From: Rhodamnia argentea
Taxonomy: Eukaryota; Streptophyta; Magnoliopsida; Myrtales; Myrtaceae
Reading direction: 5' to 3'
NCBI RefSeq assembly: GCF_020921035.1
Contig: NC_063150.1
Span: forward strand, 34,209,826 to 34,273,825
DNA: 64,000 nt
The notes under the pieces are model-generated. The model did not search any database. It was not told where the DNA came from and saw only the letters and a list, made by a program, of their open reading frames with translations. This document shows positions 22,501 through 34,222 of the stretch, piece by piece (within the stretch, counting starts at the first letter, position 1; each line of letters begins with the position of its first letter). The translations under genes were made by a program, and so were the position numbers.

Positions 22501-25500
22501 ATCCTTTAGGATACTATTTCAAAAGATAATTTGGGTTTGCCTCGTCCTATGATTATATTCATGTACTTTTGTGTTCCTCTGCTTCTATTAGAGTCATAGC
22601 TGGCCCAATGTTTCTTTGAAAAATATCATATCTGAAGCTAGACTTAAAAACCAAACTATAAAAATGAGATATTGTGGGACCACCGCCAACTGTTCTAAGC
22701 TTAAATTGTTAGATAAAGGCGCAGTTTAATATTTATATATTTTAACACTCCCTTTCACACTTAGTTCGGTCTTTTTGCCTAGTACTAAGTATGGAAATAT
22801 TTCACCGGGGAGGGAAGTAGGGGCCTGGAAAGATTTGAACTCAAGACCTCCTGCTTTGATACCATGTGAGATATTGTGGAACTATCGCTAACTGTTCTAA
22901 AAGCATAAGCTGTTAGATTTAACGCGGTTTAATATGAAGTGTTGGAATATATAAATATTAAACCACACCTTCATCTAATAGCTTGAGTTTGTAGAACAGT
23001 TGATAGCGGTCCTACAAAATCTCATAGCAACATTAAAAAGCACGATTGTATTTTTACTTTGCACTGAAATTTGTATTCAAAACTCATTGCTTAACTCCTT
23101 TTATCTGCATTGTATAGAATTGTAGAGTCTTAAATAGGTCAAACTGCTCCGTGTGTTCTTATCTTCTCATTGGTGCTTCATTTAAATACAGGAGTATGGA
23201 TAGCTGCTTATGCTTTGAACGAAATCCATGAGGAAATTGCATGGCTCCAAGTTGTCTCAAGATTTCTGCTTTTAGTCACAGTATGCTTTGCCAACAATTA
23301 ATTGTTATTTTTTAGCCCATGGTATCTGTAATTGTATATTCAGATTCAACCTTGAAGCTCACATATCTGCTTATGATTGATTTCTTATTTGCAGTCGAGT
23401 ATTCTTGTCCTAGCTTTCTTTTCCATTTCAAGTTCACAACCTCTTCTGTCTCAAATTAGCATACGAAGAAGAGAACCTTTGAAGTATGAGACGATGGGTC
23501 AGGCTCTTGGAATACCGGACAGTGGTCTTCTAATGCAAAGAGAGCCAAGTCAAGCTATAGATCCAAACGAACCGCTGGATAAACTTCTTCAGAACAAAAG
23601 ATTTCGGCAGTCTTTCATGGCATTCGCAGATAGGTCCGTTTACCTTCTCATATATTTATATCAAACAGTAGATCTCTTCCAAATGCTGGGTCTTGAACAG
23701 CTTCAGCTTCAGTGGGACTTACATGTCAACGTGTATAATCTGTTTTCTGATGCAACAATTTCCTTGTAAATGCGTTAAGAGTAACTTCATTGCATTTAGT
23801 TCAAAAGAATGAGAAGCTTTTAACAGTTTTAAAGCACGTATCTTACCTCATTGCAGCCTAAAGGGGACTAAAGGTGTTTGGTGTTTAATAGATTCGCAAA
23901 TCTTGGGGCAGACGAGAAGTTCTTAAATGTTCTAAGTTTTCAAGCATATATCTTTCCTCATTTCAAACTTAAGGTACTAAAGGTGTTGCACATTTACCTT
24001 TGCTTGCTTGCAGTTGTTTGGCTGGGGAGAGCGTGCATTTCTATGACGATGTCCATGAGCTTGGTAAAATTCCTGTAAATGACTCCGTGCGGAGAATCTA
24101 CATGGCCAGAGATATCATCGATAAATATATAACTGCAGGTTGCTGATTTACTGAAGGAAATTTGTCCTTGATGTTAATCCCTTGAGTGCATGAGCTTGTT
24201 CTTTAGTCTAATCTTAAAGTTCATATAGATAATTGACTGGCATGGAGGGATAGAGTTCTCTGCATGAGTTTAAGTACAATAATGGACTATGAGCAAAAAA
24301 ATGAAAAGTTAAGGGGGGACAGCAAGAGGGGGCAGGTTTGTGTCCATATTTGCTAATTTTCTTGATTGACTCTTAGCTATAAATGAAATCTAATTGTATT
24401 ACATGCAGTATTTACATGGTAATACATGCTTCTGTTCCGCAATAAAAAAAATGGACTTACACAGTTTCACTATGTTTGTTTGGTTGGCCCAAGTATCAGG
24501 TGTGATCTTTACAAGTTCGTCTCTTGACTCAAGAATCCGAGTTCCATGAAGTCATTAGAAATCAAGTTTTAGAGGGTTATCTGGAGCATTTTCAGTTCTC
24601 TTGCTTCCTACATAGAAAGTACTAACGGATACATGTGTGCTCAAATATGTAGTCTAGTTCTGTCATCTGATAAGTAGACTTGGAATTTCTAAAGCTATTT
24701 TTCCTTTATGTTGCCTTAGTCCGGACAGAGAATTTGTGACAGGATGTGATAAAATAGTTAAAACTTTTATGGAAAGGATAACTAGCTAATTCATGAAATG
24801 TGGAACTGAACAGTTCTGTCAAGTTTGTTTGCTTGGACGTCTGGAAAGTCAAAAAGTATCTTTTTTTTTACTTTTCCAAAATTATCAAAATTTCCAAAAT
24901 TATGAGAAAATTATGTATAAATTTGCATCTAAATAGAAGACCATTTAGACAGGTTTCAACTATTCTAGATTAGAGAAAAAAGAAAATTGTGAAATCGTAA
25001 GATTTGGAAAAAAAAAAAAAAAAACAGAAGTCAAAAGTAAAAGTCGTTCCAAACAGACTCGAAGTTGATCAAGGACTACTCCTTACATAAGTCTCAGCTC
25101 ATACTGGCCATATCGGTTCTGTATGCTTATACTGCAGTCTTTAACGTAATGGTTAGAATGCATACATCATGATTCGTGTTGGGCTTTGATCTTTCAGCTT
25201 TTCCTGTCTCACGTTTTTTGCTGAACTTAACAGGTGCACCAATGGAGGTTAACATATCTTACCGATGCCGACAAGATATTTTGACGACTTCTAATTTAGC
25301 ACATCCTGCTCTCTTCGACAATGCGCTAAATGAATTACTGCAGCTCATGAAAATGGTTGGTTGCCCAATACGTTCTTATTATGTGTACTTGGAAATGACC
25401 CCCAAAAAAAAAAAAAAAAAAAATCAGCTCCTTTCCCTTTTGTTAGTACATGTTCTAAGCACGGTTTTGTTCTTTTCTTGAAACCTGCTCTTCAAGAATT

Positions 25501-25706
25501 TGGCAAAAGATTACTGGTCTTCCACCTTCTTCTTGAAGTTCAAAGAGGAAGCGAGCATGAGATCGGATGCTCACGAGATTGAACCAATGACCGGTTGGAA
25601 CTTCTCCCCTAGACCGAGCGGCGTACGCGGTGCAGATGACCCCTTCCAGCAGGAATGTCTTACAAAGCACTCAGACCACAGTAGTGGGCCTACAGATCCA
25701 ATATGA
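19583..25706 (+). CDS. RGS1: RGS1, seven-transmembrane regulator of G-protein signalling
   Basis: Plant RGS1 is a plasma-membrane protein joining a 7TM domain to a cytoplasmic RGS domain that accelerates GTP hydrolysis by the Galpha subunit GPA1, in sugar and other signalling. Eleven exons join in frame: 19583-19659, 20910-21030, 21134-21197, 21287-21371, 21608-21681, 22304-22495, 23192-23280, 23395-23633, 24014-24138, 25234-25355 and 25497-25706, giving 465 residues (Arabidopsis 459). The N-terminus [20 protein letters not shown] matches the family. Recognisable stretches include [43 protein letters not shown] and, starting the RGS domain at about residue 294, [20 protein letters not shown]. 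The domain ends around [14 protein letters not shown], and a Ser-rich tail (69 residues in the last exon) holds the usual phosphorylation region. Introns contain MITE-like repeats but splice borders are intact. Exon 2 uses the donor GTACAG, chosen because it restores the family sequence. Confidence 0.93.
22664..23030. mobile_element. inverted-repeat element in RGS1 intron 6
   Basis: About 80 bp at the left (TGAGATATTGTGGGACC onward, through CAACTGTTCTAAG and GTTTAATATTTATATAT) are repeated inverted at the right end (ATATATAAATATTAAACC ... GAACAGTTGATAGCGG). A third copy, in direct orientation to the left one, starts near 22866. Between them, 22835-22866 (GATTTGAACTCAAGACC ... TGATACCATG) resembles the 3' end of initiator tRNA-Met, a motif common at retroelement primer sites or in SINEs. 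It is likely a composite, non-coding transposon remnant. Confidence 0.5.
24828..25065. mobile_element. small MITE-like hairpin in RGS1 intron 9
   Basis: The left end (GTTTGCTTGGACG ... AAGTCAAAAAGT, then T-run, then ACTTTTCCAAAATTA) is mirrored by the right end (A-run, ACAGAAGTCAAAAGTAAAAG ... TTCCAAACAGACTCG). Size and ends suggest a hAT-type MITE. It does not touch exon sequence. Confidence 0.4.
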
Positions 25707-27384
25707 GCCATGGGGGAAAGAAAATACAGGAGATTGTCAATGAAAGTAACTCTTCACTCACAATCCAGCAATTCATATCCAATGCTGCCTCTGACACGGC
25801 TTTCATCTATACAGCATGGATACAACAAACAATGCTAGAGCGACAGCATACGACGGAAAGGGAAGCACAAGATACAGCAATTCTTCCACAAGATTATATA
25901 GTACTACAAAGAGACTCGAGCACCTGACTAACGACTTCAGATGTGTGTGGGAATCGAACATCCTAGCTAATCTGACTCAGGTAGTACATTAATGATTGGT
26001 TCATACGTACGTCGATCGAGGTGCTTGCAAGTGCACCTACTGCAAGTCGAGGCGGACATAAACACGCACTTCTCATGAGCTCTTGTTTGAAATGCTCTGT
26101 ATCATATGTACATCAATGTTAAATCCATTCTGTTAGCATCTTCCCGCAAATAGAAAATAGCTCCATTTTCTCTGCCATCAAAGTGTGCGGCTAAAAGAAC
26201 AAGTTGAAGAAGAGTTGTCGAAACTCCATTGTTAGATGAGAAAAATAAAAGCACAATGAAAGATCAGCGAGTCTTATCCTGATGTTCTACACCGTGTTGA
26301 GAATTTGACCGGATCTTCCGAGGTTAGTTTCCTTGAGGCGACTGATTAGGCGACACACACTAGTAACAATTCCGTGGAGGCCTATATTTTCCTCCGTCCT
26401 TATAGTTGGACGGAGTTTCCATGTCTCTGACTGGCGGGTGAAAAGTTGTGGACATCATTTACAATTGTGGGTGATATCCAAGTTTCTAACTCATCCATCG
26501 GAAGACTGGTCGAAGGAAACTTCAATCATAAATAGAGGAAAACACGATCCTTCCGTGAAAGTTGCAACTGTAATTTGGGACCGTAACACTAAGTATGCAT
26601 GAGACGTTACGTGAGGACTAAAGTCCAACCTCCAAGTGTATACACACATTAAAGGTTTTGGCTACTTGTGGCACAGACATTCCAAAAAGGGCTATTGGCC
26701 CCAGAAGTGTTGATTGTACGTTGTAGATGCCAAGATGCAATGTGACATTGATTATAGTAAAATGAAGTTACATCTTGATCCTATTTGACCCTTGTAAAGG
26801 AAATGGGTTTGTGATCCAATGGCAAGGATTCATGTTCGGAAATGCAAGATCGACGCTCCAAGACTTTTGCAATAACGGTGTGTATGTCACTTAGATGAGT
26901 TATGGATCTTCAGCACTTCAATGTGGGGTCATGGTGACGGGCACCCCTAGTTCGGGTCAATGGGTCGTGAACGATGTCTAGTGATGACCTCTCCATGATC
27001 GTAAATCGGAAAATTCAGTAGTGCATGCGAGTGTCGAATTCCGGAAGCGGGACTGTAATAAACACTCTTATTATTACATGAACACTCAACACACACCCCG
27101 CGGTGGAGCCCCTTCTACTCCACACCTACACATGGAGCAAGTTGCTCCAACTTAGAAGATGCACTTTGCTAGCTTTCTATAACGTTCTACTGTAAGTATC
27201 TTCCTGTCTTAATGATTTGTATAACAACTTGGCAACCATAACAGGCGTAGCTCAACTTGACCCTCGTGTCCAAAAGTTGATTCCACATGAAAAGAGAAAC
27301 CCTAGTCATCAACTGTTCCAGCTGACCACCCCTTTATTTTCTGACCTCCCCATCTTCATTTCTTAGCTTAAATGTGCACACATC
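25707..27384. other. RGS1-KCR2 intergenic region
   Basis: The first few hundred bases are probably the RGS1 3' untranslated region. The remainder contains open frames below 90 codons with no protein resemblance and no clear inverted repeats. Confidence 0.45.
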
Positions 27385-27390
27385 TATAAA
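27385..27390 (+). promoter_or_regulatory. candidate TATA box of KCR2-like gene
   Basis: The sequence CTATAAATG places TATAAA about 213 bases upstream of the assigned start codon. The spacing implies a leader of roughly 180 nucleotides. The same CTATAAA context occurs 55-60 bases before the start codon of array copies 3 and 4. Confidence 0.4.
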
Positions 27391-27602
27391 TGTTCCATGG
27401 CCCCGCAATTTATCGATAGCAGAAAATGCTCTCCAGGAATCGGATGCCTTTCCTCTTTCCAAAGCACCAACTTCGAGTACGTGGCATTCGAAATTGGCAC
27501 CGCTGACATTGAAGACTTGCGGTGGTTCTATTTCGTGTTCTATTGCTCAAGCACGGTTCCCTCTAGCTAACTCATTTTCACAAACACACGAGCACATGCC
27601 CA

Positions 27603-30600
27603 ATGAACTTGGCATGCATGAATCACCCTCATGAGAACAAAGCACAATATCCATGGATATTCCTCCTGTCATCTCTTGGCTTCATCGTCCTCCTCAAGCA
27701 CACCCTCTCTTTCCTCCAATGGGTTCACTCCACCTTCCTCCGACCCTCTAAAGACCTCGTCAAGTACGGCCCTTGGGCTCTCGTCACTGGCTGCACCAAC
27801 GGCATCGGAAGAGCCTTGGCCTTCCGCTTGGCACAGAGAGGGCTCAACCTTGTCCTCGTCAGCCGGAACCATGAAAAGCTCAAGACGGTGTCACATGAGA
27901 TCGAGACGAACTTTCTTGGCATCCAGACGAGGATTGTGGCGGTGGATTTCTCCAAGGACGCGTCGTCCTGCATTTGGTCGATCGAGGAGGCCATACGAGG
28001 TTTAGATATCGGCGTCTTGATAAACAACGTGGGGATTACGTACCCCAGGGCGTGCTTCTTCCACGAGGTCGAGGAACGAGTGTGGAGGGAGATTGTGAGA
28101 GTGAATGTGGAGGGAACTGCTAGGGCTACGAGAGTGGTGGTTCCGGGGATGGTCCAAAGGAGGAGAGGCGCAGTCGTGAGCATCGGTTCAGGAGCCGCCA
28201 CTGTCGTTCCTTCTCACCCTCTCTTCACAAGTTACGCTGCTACAAAAGCGTAAGTCTCAGTGTTTATCTTACTCTAGCTATGTCGCCAGTTCAATCTTTG
28301 TCCATTATACCATGTCACGAAAACACAAAGAACAAATTTCGTAGAACTTCTCCTTCTATACGACGTAATTGAAGAAAAAGGAGCGATTGTAGAAGATAAT
28401 TAGTAAATCTATCATTCTTGTAATCCATACTCATATGATAATAATCCGATTTCGACTATTCATATCATTGTTCTGTGATTTTATAATAACCGATAAATTC
28501 ATGTCATGTGTTAAGCAGATGGGCTAACTAACTTTAAGTAATGTTACTATTGACCTGGAGTACAAACTTTTATGATCTAATTGCTCGTAATTAACAACAT
28601 AAAGCCATTGAATCACCTTGTGTAGCCTAGCTCGTAAAGTAAACAGCCTTCATTAGGGTCTCTGATGTTATAATTGGTAACTTTCAATGCGCAGATTACA
28701 TATGTTCCTTGGTTTAGCGTCTTCTAAGTTGACATGTTGGAAGGATTAATGAGGGGCACATTAACTTATCATCGGTCCCAAAATGAGAATACAGCACTTC
28801 CGTGTTTGTTGGGGATTCTATGAAGGGTAGGGACCACCTAGTGCAAGGGGAAAGGGGACTTATTAAAGATGGTGGTTTCACTGACGTTAAGGTTCCGCCA
28901 ATATTTTTTTTTTTGTTTAATTTTGTAGCTTGAATCTTGCTACAATTTTGTTTGTCTGCAAACAAAATGTGCACTTTCTGGTTCCAATAGAATATGAAGA
29001 TGGCATTCAATTCAACCAAGTTTGAGCTAAGGACAGTGATTTCCCCTAGCATCTTTCGGTGCTTTCTAGGAATTACAATCTTTTCCCTTTTTCCTTCTCC
29101 AAAGTATGTACAATTTGTTATACCCCATCAGCATACAAACAACTACATAAGTGAATCTTTTTTGCTTTACCTCCCACTTATTCAACTTCAGTTTTTGAAT
29201 CTTTTCCATCTTTCGAAGGAAAAAAATCTTACTGAAAAAGTTCAAAGCTTGAAATATTTTATGTGTGTGTTATTAACATCGTGTAAATAATTTGTATCCA
29301 CCAGTCAATAATTCAAATATGTCGTAGTAAGGCAACTTTGCGAAATTTCTTAAATGTCAAAGTTGCTGCATACACGTAATGTGTGCGTACTTTTATTAGC
29401 ATTACAACTATGAATAGTCAATAACTATGTTTGGGACTTATATGTTTCTAATGGTGAAGCTTGCAAAACTTACTTATTAGTTATTACGGCATATTGCGAA
29501 TTTGTTCGTCAAATGAAAAGGGTACTAATCAAGTTTAAAAGTCACCAACTTTCTATAATCTTCATTTTTTTTTTAATCACTTTGGGATCTCATTTCCTAG
29601 GATTCACAATCACACGCGAGGGAAGTTAGCCTTCACGCTTCCAAGCTCATCAAATGAACTCTAAAAGTAACACTTGGACGACCTTAGTGCGGTCCTTCAA
29701 CTCTAGAGTTTAATTCATCAAATTATTTTGGTTTGATCGTTTCTTTTTCCGATGCTTATAACAATATACGCAGCTTCATTGATCGACTATCGAGATCGCT
29801 GCATGTGGAATACAAGCTTTATGGGGTTGACTTCTTGTGTCAGGTATGTCAATTTTGAGAATAATTGTCCAAAAAATCCTAAACTTATTGTACGGCGGCT
29901 ATTCAGTTCTAAAATGTTCAATTGTGTCAATTTAGTTCTAAATATTTTGACATCATAAGCCTTTCAATTGCATCGATTTAGTCCCAAACCCTTTAAAAGT
30001 TTGCCAACATAATCCTAAACCTATTATTTGATTAATTGAGCGAAATGACAACATTGACAAATTGTCAAATGGTTTAGAACTAAATTGACACAATTGAAAT
30101 GTTTATGACTTTTGAAAAAAATAGGTTTATTACTAAATTGGCAAATCGTAAAAAATTTAGGATTAAATGACACAATTAAAAGATTGATGACTGATTTGGT
30201 TGCGGTGCAATAGATTTAGGGCTTTTTGGATAATTTTCCTGTCAATTTTGCAGTAGGGATTATTGCGAGGTACTTCCGAAAGCAATCATTAGAGAAAATC
30301 ATTTGTTCCAAGTCGATTGTTTCATTGTGTGACCCTAATGTTTTAGGTCCCTCTATATGTGGCAACAAGAATGGCATCCAAAGTGGCGTCAATAGAGGGC
30401 GAATCCGTGTATGTCCCATCACCAGACAAGTACGCGCGAGCCGCGATCGACCACATCGGTTACGAGCCACAGTGCACGCCCCACTGGGCTCACTCGCTCC
30501 AGTGGTGCTTCGCTCGTTCGGTCCCTAATCGCGTTCTTGACGCGTGGCGTCTTTCGATTGGTCTCAAAAGGAGAGAGAAAAATATTAAAAGAACTTCACC

Positions 30601-30604
30601 GTAA
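27603..30604 (+). CDS. KCR2: very-long-chain 3-oxoacyl-CoA reductase, KCR2-like (array copy 1)
   Basis: A short-chain dehydrogenase/reductase of the ER KCR family, which reduces 3-oxoacyl-CoA with NADPH in very-long-chain fatty acid elongation. Three exons, 27603-28249, 29774-29843 and 30347-30604, join to 324 residues (family about 310-320). It shows an N-terminal membrane segment (WIFLLSSLGFIVLLKHTLSF), the cofactor motif TGCTNGIG, NNVG, the Ser of SIGSGAA and the YxxxK site as YAATK. The phrase INNVGITYPRA and the C-terminal WRLSIGLKRR resemble Arabidopsis KCR2 more than KCR1. Arabidopsis KCR2 contributes little to elongation, so function here may be specialised. Unlike the other array copies it has no intron after the first cofactor-binding segment. 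A MITE sits in intron 2, 13 bases after the donor. An alternative start six codons in (27618) is possible. Confidence 0.88.
29857..30238. mobile_element. MITE, 'AAAGTCCTAAACC' family, in KCR2 intron 2
   Basis: The left arm starts AATTGTCCAAAAAATCCTAA and the right arm ends ATAGATTTAGGGCTTTTTGG, with inverted internal units (TTTAGTTCTAAATATTT against TTTAGAACTAAATTGAC). It fills most of the 503-bp intron and begins only 13 bases from the 5' splice site. It is non-coding. Confidence 0.7.
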
Positions 30605-30764
30605 GACAGTGAAGCTACTTCGGTTCCAATTGGTACAATATGTTGAATGTAACTCTTGTACTTTTGAACGGACTTCGTCAAGTGTTTTAAGTGTACTTGT
30701 TAGGTATTTACTTAAGCAGATTCTATCATTTTCAAAACATTAGTTTTCTCGGGTCGTGCACAAT

Positions 30765-31225
30765 CAATGCATCGAAAATGGGAAAAAAATAATATTTATT
30801 CATTAAGTATGGCTGACATTAACAAGAGCCCTTCCTAAATAATCAAATACACAATTTAGTTAATTTGTTTTTAATAAGTGCAATCAATGCATTCAAAATG
30901 TAACCCTTCATTACCACATGATCTGTTGATATGATAATTCGTAACATATCTTGGATTGTACGCATTAGCATTAGATTTATGAAAAAGCAGCTCCAACCAC
31001 GAGACCTTGAAAGACTACATACATTGGAGATTGGACTTATGAAGTCAAATGAACCGGTTTCGTGAGTTCGTTGGGAAAACAAATCTAGGCAGTAAGTATG
31101 TTCATCATGTGCACTTTGTCGTAACAATCCCCGCTAATATTTTTGTTTCTTAGCAACAAAAAAGGACGTATAGGAACATTAAAAATAATGATTTTGTTAA
31201 CAAGTTGGGTTTATTATTCCTGGAA
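30765..31225. repeat. duplicated spacer segment, left copy
   Basis: This stretch, downstream of array copy 1, is similar to 33780-34222 plus 35507-35660, upstream of copy 2. Shared phrases include GATAATTCGTAAC, GACCTTGAAAGACTACATAC (one change), ACATTGGAGATTGGACTTA (one change), AATGAACCGGTTTC and GTAACAATCCCC. It marks an ancient duplication linked to growth of the KCR array. It has no gene. Confidence 0.6.
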
Positions 31226-31287
31226 AGTAGGAAGAAGTCAAGATTCAACGATTTGTATATAAAAATAGTAAATCTGCTAACAAATAT

Positions 31288-31562
31288 CCCAAACACTACG
31301 CATGACAACATTTCTATAGTAAAATTGATGCTCCAAAAGTGTTTATAGAGCAGAAATTCGTTTGATAACGTAACTTCTGAAGTAAAAATTCATTTGATTA
31401 TGTTTCAAAAGTAATTTTAGAGCCACTTGCATAAGTAAAAAAAAAATTATTTCTTTCTAGAAGTAGAAAAATCGACTTATACTCGGAATCAGAAGCAAAA
31501 AAACCAACTTCTAACCGGAAGTTGATTTATAAAATAGAAGTGTTGTCATGTGCGTCCTAAAG
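31288..31562. mobile_element. hAT-like MITE (ACGCATGACAACA ends), copy 1
   Basis: The ends CACTACGCATGACAACATTT and AAGTGTTGTCATGTGCGTCC are inverse complements with few changes. The interior is rich in GAAGT/ACTTC motifs. A related element lies at 58262-58539 in intron 2 of array copy 3. It is non-coding. Confidence 0.65.
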
Positions 31563-31934
31563 CTAACCAGGAACATTAAAAGTACTTCTCCAAATACTTT
31601 CTGAAGTGAAGAAGCACACAGTACAAGGGGCAAATCATCAAAAAATTTCTAAACCTACTGTATGGCTACCAATTCAATCATAAACAATTTAATTTGGCTA
31701 ATTTATTCCGAAATCTTTAGATGATGCCAATGTAGTCATTCTTGCTACTTTTAACTGTAAATCATTGGCATGGACAATCCTTTTTGCATTACTATATAGC
31801 TTAAAGAATCATGTGAAGATTTAACACTACCAAAAACATTTGAAAGCACTTCACCCTCTAGAAGAAATTAAGCAACAAAACACTACCAATTATGCTCTTT
31901 TACACATATAGTAGTTTGATGGTAAAAGCACCCA

Positions 31935-33195
31935 AAAAGTCCTATATCCATTACATCGATACCAATTTAGTTCTAAAACTTTCAATTGGATTAATTTAGT
32001 TTTAAACCTTTTTGTATTATTACCAATTTAGTCCATCCGGCCAATTTTGGCTAGAAATCATAGATGTGGACACTAATCACCTTATGTGATACGGTTGGCA
32101 TCGACGTGAATATTTTTTTAATATAAAAAATATATTTTCAAAGAATGTTTTTTAATTATATATATTTTTTGTTTCTCTTTTACTTTGGCTTGTGAGGGTC
32201 ACCGGCAACCCTCGCCGGCCATTAAGCGGGGGCCTCGCCTAGGGCAATCGCGGCCTCCTTGGACGCAAAGGCCCTTGCCCTTACCCTTCGTGGCCACTAC
32301 GGCCTTGGGTGAGGTGACCCTCACCCGGATGTTGCGAAGGCCACAACCCTTGCCAATCGCTCTCAAGGGATGGCTTATATAGCATCGACTTCGGTACATG
32401 ACACGATATGACACACCGACACGTTAATTCTCAAAAAGAGAATTTTAACACGTTGGGACATGTTGTATTAAACGTATATTTTTTTTTATACATGATAAAT
32501 TATCAGTTTTATGATTATTTAAATCTAATTAATTGGATTCAAATCCACAAATAAATAAATAATAAAAAAGAGCCTAGAATGCATTCACCCTAAGAACATT
32601 AATCCACCATTTGTTAATATCATTCATTGTTTCGAAATGACAAATTCAACTACATTCCAATTCAATAATCCATAAGACTTGGAGAAAGAGAGGGTGATGG
32701 GGCACGATTAGGGTTTGGGCAAAGTGATCGAGCCTATTAGATTAACCTAGCATGTAAAAAATGGCATGTCGGAAACTAGACACGCATGTCGGCGGTATGT
32801 TGACCGAGTGTTCAACAACGACATGCGTCACGAAGTCTTCGGGTGATTGTTCGTGCTACATAGGGGTTGGCTGGCTCTCACCGGTGGCGGTGTGGGTTGT
32901 CGGCGACCCTTGCTAGCCAAAGTTAAAGAAAAAAAAAAGAATGAATAAGCAAAAAAGTAATTAATCTTTTTTTATTAAAAATAAAAATTTATTTATTTAA
33001 ATAAATTATTTAAAAATATCTATGTCAGCAACAAACGCACCACATAGGATGGCCGGCGTCCGACTTGGTAATTTTTGGCTAAAATTGATCGGATGGACTA
33101 AATTGGCACCTATACAAAAAGATTTAGGACTAAATTGGTCCAATAAAAACTTTTAAGACTGAATTTGTACTAATACAATCGATAGGACAAATATG
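31935..33195. mobile_element. MITE, 'AAAGTCCTAAACC' family, with GC core and nested element
   Basis: The left end (CAAAAAGTCCTATATCCATT) and the right end (AATACAATCGATAGGAC, preceded by GATTTAGGACTAAATTGG) belong to the same inverted-repeat family as 49779-50430. The middle has T-rich and A-rich tracts around a GC-rich block (32190-32345 and 32864-32930). That block is split by a 488-bp Mutator-like element at 32376-32863. Without the insertion the element would be about 760 bp. Confidence 0.6.
32376..32863. mobile_element. Mutator-like MITE ('GACACG' family) nested in another MITE
   Basis: The left end TATATAGCATCGACTTCGG and the right end TTCGTGCTACATAG form imperfect inverted repeats. 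The interior shows ACACGATATGACACACCGAC-type and ATGTCGG motifs. The flanks GGGATGGCT (32367-32375) and GGGTTGGCT (32864-32872) match at eight of nine positions, as expected for a 9-bp Mutator-type target duplication. A longer relative occupies 34223-35506. Confidence 0.6.
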
Positions 33196-33470
33196 GATTT
33201 GCTCTCTATTGACGCCACTTTGGATGTCATTTTTGTTGTCACATATAGAGGGACCTAAAGTGTTAGGGGACACAAAATGAAAAAAATAGACTTATGAACT
33301 CCATGTATCCTCTAACTTCAATTTTGATACTTGCATATATCAGATATCGCATTGACATGTCGATGATTGATCGAACAATTTAAAATAGGTGAAAATCTCA
33401 CATGAAACATATAATAAGAATATAGGCAATTTTATTGAAATCCGTTCATCTAGCATGGTTGTCAAACTAC

Positions 33471-33760
33471 GAGAAAAGTACCAAAAAGTCCTAATCAATT
33501 GATTCATAAACCTTTACTCAAAATTTCAATGTAGTCTTTCTTATCAATTTTCGCGAAAAATAGCCGATGTGACAGTGTGCTACATAGGATGGCCGGCGAT
33601 GACTAAACCGTCACATCGGTAATTTTGCGAGAAATTGACTGAAAGGATTACACTGAAGTTCCGCACAAAAAGTTTAAGATTAAATTTGCAAAATTAAAAT
33701 GCTTGTGATTCGATTGACATCCATATAATAGATTTAGAATTGATTGGGTAATTTTCTCAC
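33471..33760. mobile_element. MITE, 'AAAGTCCTAAACC' family, short form
   Basis: The element runs from AAGTACCAAAAAGTCCTAA to AATAGATTTAGAATTGATTG. A short central palindromic stretch contains CCGATGTGACAG and its complement CTGAAAGG/CACATCGG region, and there is no GC-rich core. It is about 290 bp and shares terminal units with the longer members. Confidence 0.55.
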
Positions 33761-33779
33761 TTAATCAAGTAATCAAGAA

Positions 33780-34222
33780 AAATGTATTTAATTTCTTTCC
33801 AAAGCGTGACATTAATGTCTTCAGAATCCAACCCTTCTTTACCATGATTTGTTAATAAGATAATTCGTAACCGATCTTGGAGACGTGGGTATATACTCTG
33901 GATTGGAAGGTAAATCAACAGAAATCATATCGAATTTCTTTAACATATGCACATGTTTGCAGTCACTGGTGCTAAACCAATTTAGCTAACTCCACGAGGG
34001 TTGTACCCATTAGCATCAGATTAATGAAAATGGCCAGCGATTCTCTTGAATTTAAAAGTTGTCCAATAATATAAAAATGGAAAATCATATGACAAGATTT
34101 AAAATTTAGTAACTCCATAAGATAGACAAAAAGCTGCTCCCACCACAAGACCTTGAAAAACTACATACATTGGAGATCGGACTTACAAAAGCCAAATGAA
34201 CCGGTTTCACGTGCATTGTCTC
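33780..34222. repeat. duplicated spacer segment, right copy (interrupted)
   Basis: This segment corresponds to 30765-31110 downstream of array copy 1. Shared phrases include GATAATTCGTAAC, ACTACATACATTGGAGAT and AATGAACCGGTTTC. The match resumes after an insertion, at 35507-35660 (CATAACAATCCCCACTAAC). Confidence 0.55.
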
